From Ichthyophis bannanicus (lineage: Eukaryota; Chordata; Amphibia; Gymnophiona; Ichthyophiidae), in assembly GCA_033557465.1 (NCBI GenBank), contig CM066036.1, forward strand, positions 589,393,574-589,457,573: a DNA stretch of 64,000 nt. The letters are read 5' to 3'. A program made the position numbers and the translations under genes. Shown here piece by piece: positions 58,780 through 64,000 of this stretch. Positions within the stretch are counted from its first letter, which is position 1. Each line of letters opens with the position of its first letter. A model generated the notes under the pieces. That model was not told the origin of the DNA, did no database searches, and worked only from the letters and a program-made list of their open reading frames with translations.

Positions 58780-59900
58780 AACAGCCCATTTCCAGTTCCA
58801 GTAACCCTCCCCAGTATCAGCCCCCTTTCCAGTCCTTCCCTCCCAGTACCTTCCAATGTCAACTGTCTTGCATTCCCACGACTGCAACTGGTGTCCATTC
58901 CCTTCCAGTCCCCCTCCTTCCCCATTGTCCAGCCCCTTCTAGTCCAAATACCATCCCAGATATTAGCTCAGTCCACTCTCAGTGCCACCCTCCAGGTCAG
59001 CTCCCTTCCAGTCACCCTACCCTCTGTCCATCCCCCTTCCAGTGCCATTTGCATATCAGCTCCCTTCCAGCCTTCTCCCCATTACCCAACTACCTACCAC
59101 TCCCATCCCCAAGTATCAGCTACCTTCCAGTCCCCCTCCAGTACATCCCAGGTGTCAGCTCCTTTCTAGCCCCCTCCTTCCTCCTTGTCAGCTCCCTTTG
59201 TGCCCCCTTCTTCCCCTGGCAGACCCTCCTATTATCTGCTCCCTTCCAGTCCCATTCTACCATTCTCCCGCATCAGCCCATTTGTAGCTCTAGCCCCTAG
59301 TTTTCTTCCAGGGCCAGCAGCACTCTCCTCCCCTCCCCCAATAGGCCATTTCAAGTCCCAGCCCATTTCCAATCCTATCCCCCCATTAGCCCACCTCCAG
59401 TCCTACCCCCCATCAGTCCACCTCCAGTCCTAGCCCCCCATAGCCCATTACAAGTCCTAACTCCCCCTATCAGCCCATTACAAGTCCTTGCTCCCCATCA
59501 GCCCATTTCCAGTCCTAACCCCCCATAGCCCATTACCAGTCCTAACCCCCCATCAGCCCATTTCCAATCCTAGCCCCCCATAGCCCATTACCAGTCCTAA
59601 CCCCCCCATCAGCCCATTTCCAGTCCTAGCCCCCTCCATAGCCCATTTCCAGTCCTTACCACACTTCTGTCCATTTCAAGTTTTAGCCCCCCATAGCCCA
59701 TTTCCAGTCCTAACCCCCCCATCAGCCCATTTCCAGTCCTAACCCCCCATAGACCATTACCAGTCTTAAACATCCCCATCAGCCCACCTCCAGTCCTAAC
59801 CCCTCCCTCATTAGTCCATTTCCAGTCCTAGAACCCCCATAGCCCATTATCAATCCTAACCCCCCATCAGCCCATTACAAATCCTAACCCCCCTCCCCCC
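58780..59900 (-). repeat. Minisatellite in hAT element 4 (inverted orientation)
   Basis: Plus strand repeats AGCCCATTTCCAGTCCTAAC plus CCCCCAT, the complement of the unit in elements 2 and 3. 59290-59900 is regular (about 20 units). 58780-59290 is a decayed version with CAGCTCCCTTCCAG words. Confidence 0.85.
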
Positions 59901-59937
59901 TCCTTGGGAAATTTAAAAAAAAAAAAAACCTGGCTGC

Positions 59938-60125
59938 TGAAGCTGCTGCCGCCGGCACAGCAGGAAGTGCCCAGTGGCCACCCCGGCAGAGCCCACCTGA
60001 CTCCCTCCGCGCGGCTTTACAGAGCTGTGAAGGCTGTGTAAAGCTGTGCTGAGTGAGACAGGAGGACTCTGCCGTGGTGGCCACGAGGCACATCCTGCTG
60101 CTGCAGCAGCTCCTCTCCTTGTTTT
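59938..60125. repeat. Palindrome a in hAT element 4
   Basis: Imperfect, centred near 60025: GGCCACCCCGGCAGAGCCC on the left against GGACTCTGCCGTGGTGGCC on the right, flanked by CTGCTGCCGCCGG / CCTGCTGCTGCAGCAG. Confidence 0.7.
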
Positions 60126-60141
60126 TTTTTGTTTTTTTTTT

Positions 60142-60488
60142 AAGGCCAGAAGCAGCAAACTCAACCTCCATTTCCAGGCAACCGTGGCTCCCTGCCTCTT
60201 AGAGAACCACAGCTATGCTGTGACTGCAGTTTTAAATACAAATGAAACCAGTGCAGAGCCTTCCCGCGTCTGTGAAGGACCCCTTGCAGCTTTGACCCGC
60301 CCCCAAAGGAACTTCCTCCTTTGGGGGCGGGACAAAGCTGCACAGGGTCCTTAATGGAGGCGAGAACTGGCTCCGCACCAGTTTCGTTTGTATTTAAAAC
60401 TGCAGTCACAGCACAGCCACGGTTCTCTATGAGGCAGGGAGCCACGGCTGCCTGGAAATGGAGGTTGAGTTTGCCGCTGCTGAGAAGC
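60142..60488. repeat. Palindrome b in hAT element 4
   Basis: About 345 bp with arms of about 165 bp, centred near 60315 (CCGCCCCCAAAGGA against TCCTTTGGGGGCGG). CAAACTCAACCTCCATTTCC on the left pairs with GGAAATGGAGGTTGAGTTTG on the right. One of the cleanest palindromes in the window. Confidence 0.9.
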
Positions 60489-60719
60489 AGACTCAGCAGC
60501 AATGTGCATCTTTTTTGGGGATTTTTTTTTTACTTTTGAAGGTGAAGTGAGGCGGCTGTTTTGGGGGAAATTTTTTGCCGCCCTCAAGACTTTGCAGCCT
60601 GAGGCAGCCGCCTCACTTCGCCTCATTATAGATGCGCCCCTGACGACTCCTTATGTGGAACCTTGCATTGTGTATCAATAGTTTGGGATGTTATTCCCTA
60701 AGTGAATAATGTTGAACTT

Positions 60720-61601
60720 GTGGAGTGTAATTCTGTAATCTCACATGCAGGCAAATGTGTATCTGTGTGTGTACTGGGGATTTATTTTATGAAGTAAAAC
60801 AAGTGTGGGCTTTACTGTACAGAACAGGGGCATACGGACACGCCTGAGTCTAGTTGTGGCTGTTATGCCCGAATCTAGATTAGCACAGTGGCGCATGCAA
60901 ATTATGGGCCCGATATTAAATTGGGCAGGCTATGTGCCACTGCAGCGCATAACCCTGCCCGCCGACCCTTAACCCTGGATATTCAATGCCTCAGTGATGG
61001 CATTGAATAGTTTGGGCTGCCGCATATGCCTTGGAGCCACTGAAGTTAACCGGGTAGCGATAGTATGTACCACTACCTGGTTAGTTTCCACGGTAAAACT
61101 AGGCCAGCTTTTTCTATGCCTAGTTTTACCTGCTGATCGCTAGCTGGGTAGCTTTGCAATATTGCCTCTACCTGGTAAGCAACAATCTCCACCTCTACTG
61201 CACCCCAGAACACCCACAACATGCCCCTATGCTAACTGCTTAACATCGGGTCATGTAGTGGAGTTAGAAGGGGATATTCAACGGCACTAACCATGTAAGT
61301 GCCATTGAATATGCCGATTTAAAGCATTTACATGATTTACTGAGCTGTAAACCATGTAAATGCCTTTCGAATACTGGGCCCTGCATGTATAGATATAAAC
61401 CCTGCCTATGCCCTGCCTAAGCTCTGTCCCTCTACACACCCCAATTGAACATGTACGTGATGGTGACTTGAGTGCTTACTTACAGAATACAAGGTGGTGA
61501 CCAGCCAAATCATATACATAAGTGCCCATTCATGCACATAAGGCCTTTAGAATAGGGACTTATATGAGTTTTGTGTATGCATCATCTGCGAGCGCTATAT
61601 A
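60720..61601. mobile_element. MITE-like insertion in CR1 copy 4
   Basis: It interrupts CR1 between TTGAACTTG and ACCTAAATTTCAT. The left end GGAGTGTAATTCTGTAA resembles the MITE at 25890. A second repeat of the 18563 family lies inside it at about 60903-61383 (GGGCCCGATATTAAATTGGG to CGAATACTGGGCCC). The right terminus is not sharp. Confidence 0.55.
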
Positions 61602-61975
61602 GAACCTAAATTTCATTTGCCATTTGGATGCCCAGTCTCCAAATTTCACAAGATCTTCTTGCAATTTTCCATAATCCTCTTGTGATTTAACAACTTTGAA
61701 TAATTTTGTGTCATCTGAAAATTTGATCACCTCACTTTTTCCCATTTCCAGGATATTTATAAAAATTTAAAAAATAACTGGGCTCAGTACAGATCCATGG
61801 AATACTACACTATTCACCTTTCTCCATTGGGAAAATTTCCCATTTAGCTCTACTCTGTTTTCTCTCTTTTAATGACTCCACAATAGGACACTGCCTCCTA
61901 TCCCATGATTTTTTAATTTTCTCAAGAGTCCTTCATGAGAGACATTGTCAAAGGCTTTCTGAAAATTCAGATACC

Positions 61976-63106
61976 CTATGGCTCCAATTCTATATGGCAA
62001 ATAGCGGGGCTGCATATCCCCCTGCATGCAGAGCTGCTGTGCATGCTGTGGGCGATAGAGGGACATGGGGGAGGGGAGCATGTGTGAGACTGACCCATGG
62101 ACATAGAGGGCTGATTTTAGTGATGGCACTGTATGTCCGGGGATCGTTGGGGGGACACCCTGCGTATTCCACCTCCGAGCCTCCGAGGTGGAATAAGAGC
62201 ATGGCGCCCCTCCAAACTTGCCCAACAGGCCCCCCCCCCCCGGAGCCCAGAAGCCCCACACCGGAACAAAGGGTCACCAATGGTGAGTGCCCATCACCTG
62301 ATCTGTGCCCCAGCAGCCCCCGTTGGGGTCGGACAGCAGGGAATCAGGGTCTTGGCAGGCAGCAGGCACATAGTGCCGTGGGAAGGACATCCCCACAGCA
62401 CTGCAGGGGCATGACAGGCCATCCCAGAGCCTGATCCTGCACTCACAGGGATGTCCTGCTCCTGCAGTGCAAAATCAGGTCCTAACAGGCCCGTCCAGCC
62501 CAGGGATGCCCAGGCATGCCCCTTAGGTAATCGGGCTCCATGAGGGTTATTTTGGAAGCCCTATTCATGCTTTGGACATCTGGAAATGGACATAAAGATG
62601 TCCAAAGCACAGAGACATCTCCAGAGCCATTTTAAAAGCTCTGAATTGTCCCCAGTGTGAGGATGTCCATGTTTTAATGGGGACACAGTGGAGGTGTGGC
62701 TGAGGTGTTCCTAAGAACCTAGACGTCCCTGCCTGATCTCAGAAATGTTCTGGATGTCTGGAGTAGCATCCAAGTTTAGACCTGTTTGAGCCATGAACTA
62801 GTATGTGTACTCATTTTTAACTGAAAGGCATCCAGAGGGCATAGGGAAGATAGCACTCCATCTTGCTTTCCTGCTCCCTAACTCACTACTCCAACATTTA
62901 GGCTATCCTAGATGGGTAGATTCTGAAAGATGGTTCTGGGGATGTCTATGTAGATGTCCCCACAGACATTCATATCAGGCATGGCCACATTTATAAAATC
63001 ATGTCTGCACATGTATGTGCCTGCATTTTTTTTTCAAACATTCTAGCTTAGACATCTCAGAATGCACTTGGATGTCCATTCTAAAATTCCACTTCACATC
63101 AACTGG
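61976..63106. mobile_element. Unclassified 1.1 kb insertion in CR1 copy 4
   Basis: It separates CR1 coding pieces that belong together (KPVDV and LNFQKAFD). Ends near GGCTCCAATTCTATATGG and CCATTCTAAAATTCC, weakly inverted. Contains a C run at 62229, a TTCCACCTC-GAGGTGGAA hairpin near 62165 and repeated GATGTCC/GGACATC words from 62570. No coding capacity. Similar hairpin DNA occurs near 20130. Confidence 0.55.
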
Positions 63107-63225
63107 CTTACCGTTATCTACATGTTTACTCACACTTTCAAAAAAATGTAGCAGAGTGATGAGGCAAGACTTCCCTTGGCTAAATCCATGTGGGCTTTGT
63201 CTCATTAACAAAAGCAACAGCTCTT

Positions 63226-63924
63226 AACCAAAAACCCAGTTTACCACAACTATTACTCCTCAAATTTATTAAACACCTCCTTATCTTTAGGCAAAAATGA
63301 CCTCAGGATGGCTTATACCCTACATATAGTGAACAAGTTCACTATAGGGAACAGCTGACGCTCACATCACCGGTCAAAAAGCCTCCTAAAGACTATTTAT
63401 ATATTTTAATAACAATTTATAGCATTTGAACTCCACATGAGTACTCTTGGGGATTCAAAGCTTACTCATAACTAACCTCACCACTAAACAAAACAATACA
63501 TATAGCGTCATTTTAACAAAACTCAACAAGGCGCCATTAGACTCGATTTCTTCCCCTCTTTTGGATTCAGCATATAAAGCCCATGGCTGCTAGATTCTAA
63601 TCCATTGAGGACTCCGTAGCTGTTCAAGCAAAGTCCATCATAAATTCTCAATCATTCAACGGGCAGGCAATGTATTTCTCCAAAGTAACTCAAGGGTTTT
63701 CGAAATAAGAAAACCCTACAAAAGCTTTTGTTTCGCCAACTCCCGGCTTCCTCAGGGGTTAAGAATGATCATGATTTATGCAACCACAATTGCCTACTGC
63801 ATTCACCCTGCCGCTATTACAAAATGGCGTCTAACGCACTCCATTTAAAAAACCAACCACCAATACGAACACTCAACAGAAATGACATCACATAAACCAT
63901 TAAACCATAACTGTCATTTTTTTC
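63226..63924 (-). mobile_element. Penelope-like fragment in CR1 copy 4, with hammerhead motif
   Basis: Roughly 0.7 kb of non-CR1 DNA lying between CR1 pieces. Holds the best-formed hammerhead motif of the window (63712-63760). No inverted arm and no reverse transcriptase frame. Boundaries are approximate and no target duplication could be fixed. Confidence 0.55.
63712..63760 (-). ncRNA. Hammerhead ribozyme motif, best formed
   Basis: Minus strand: stem I AACCC/GGGUU (5 bp), CUGAGGA, extra A, stem II GCC with loop GGGAGUU and GGC, GAAA, palindromic stem III CAAAAGCUUUUG, then UA at the cleavage site (U16.1 and H17 = A). All core residues except the extra A match the hammerhead consensus. Confidence 0.75.
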
Positions 63925-64000
63925 AGCAATTTTCTTCATTATAATGTTTCTACCATTTTGCTTGGCACTGACATCAGGCTCACCAATCTGTAGTTTTCTG

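Larger units (their letters stand above)
57302..60642 (-). mobile_element. hAT-type element 4, in CR1 copy 4, with palindromes and minisatellite
   Basis: Left end CAGGCACGGCTCAAGG, right end ATAGATGCGCCCCTG; the inner TGCCTGAGGC / GCCTGAGGCA parts are also inverted. The 8 bp ACGACTCC is exactly duplicated (57294-57301 and 60643-60650) and joins two adjacent pieces of CR1. It carries the elements-1/2 3' region inverted (58060-58300, with ACTACAGTGGGCCCTGG), the minisatellite inverted (about 58780-59900), and palindromes at 59938-60125 and 60142-60488. A hAT MITE is nested at 57477-57908. Confidence 0.85.
56562..64000 (-). mobile_element. CR1 LINE, copy 4, split by four later insertions and running off the right edge
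   Basis: Collinear minus-strand pieces: 56562-57301 (3' UTR and ORF2 C-terminus, with RLDLEYCVQF, RMLGIIRKGMENKTKG and EKNLGFIMDTLLKSSASCAA); 60643-60719 (TMQG-type loop); 61602-61975 (RT palm: LNFQKAFDNVSHEGLLRKLK, NHGIGG, then SEVIKFSDDTKLFKVV, where the ADD box is SDD); 63107-63225 (QSPHGFSQGKSCLITLLHFF, then VSKHVDNGKPVDV); 63925-64000 (further upstream RT DNA). The four gaps are later insertions, described separately. Before the insertions this was the longest CR1 copy here, reaching at least to the fingers of the reverse transcriptase. Confidence 0.85.

Noticed and set aside
58650..59300. A 216-codon plus-strand frame rich in Ser and Pro.
   Set aside because: It is the decayed minisatellite read through; the repeat unit produces open frames in several phases.

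Overview
The window reads as vertebrate nuclear DNA made almost entirely of transposable elements. I found no convincing host-gene exon, no rRNA and no functional tRNA. Four CR1 retrotransposon copies, L2-like remnants, tRNA-derived SINEs, PIF/Harbinger and hAT DNA transposons and Penelope-type hammerhead ribozymes together suggest an amphibian or other large-genome vertebrate. A caecilian is my best guess, from resemblance of the CR1 tails and Penelope motifs to what I know of such genomes; this is inference.

Layout. 1-1588 (minus): an open 529-codon, zinc-finger-containing protein of a transposon-type family, running off the left edge. 3233-8640: two CR1 copies, a Harbinger-like end and L2-like debris. 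12109-18362: Harbinger element A (about 6.25 kb), with roughly 0.7 kb inverted ends, a broken transposase and a broken Myb-like gene. 22170-25749: a hAT-type element with a Penelope-like inverted-repeat element (23446-24585) nested inside. 26048-41251: Harbinger element B (15.2 kb, exact TTG target duplication), itself sitting in a small MITE. B contains a second Penelope-like inverted repeat (29313-31755), which in turn contains a 575 bp Harbinger MITE with an exact TTA duplication. 41650-42380: another ribozyme-bearing fragment. 47133-47876: a retrocopy carrying only the end of an L1/Tx1-type ORF1, with an exact 17 bp duplication. 49333-51833 and 54130-55756: two hAT-type elements filled with a large palindrome and a minisatellite. 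56562-64000: one CR1 copy split by four later insertions, including a third palindrome-plus-minisatellite hAT element (57302-60642), which has its own nested hAT MITE.

How the parts fit. The Harbinger copies keep the family's two-gene plan, with a DDE transposase and a Myb/SANT-like protein transcribed divergently. Both are now dead: A has Asp to Asn at the first catalytic position and has lost its C-terminus; B has a LINE-tail-like insertion beside that Asp and an in-frame stop in the Myb gene. Six hammerhead-ribozyme motifs were found by eye, four as outward-facing pairs in the arms of the two inverted repeats. The most interesting features are these ribozyme-armed inverted repeats, the palindrome-plus-minisatellite hAT family, and the datable nesting order.
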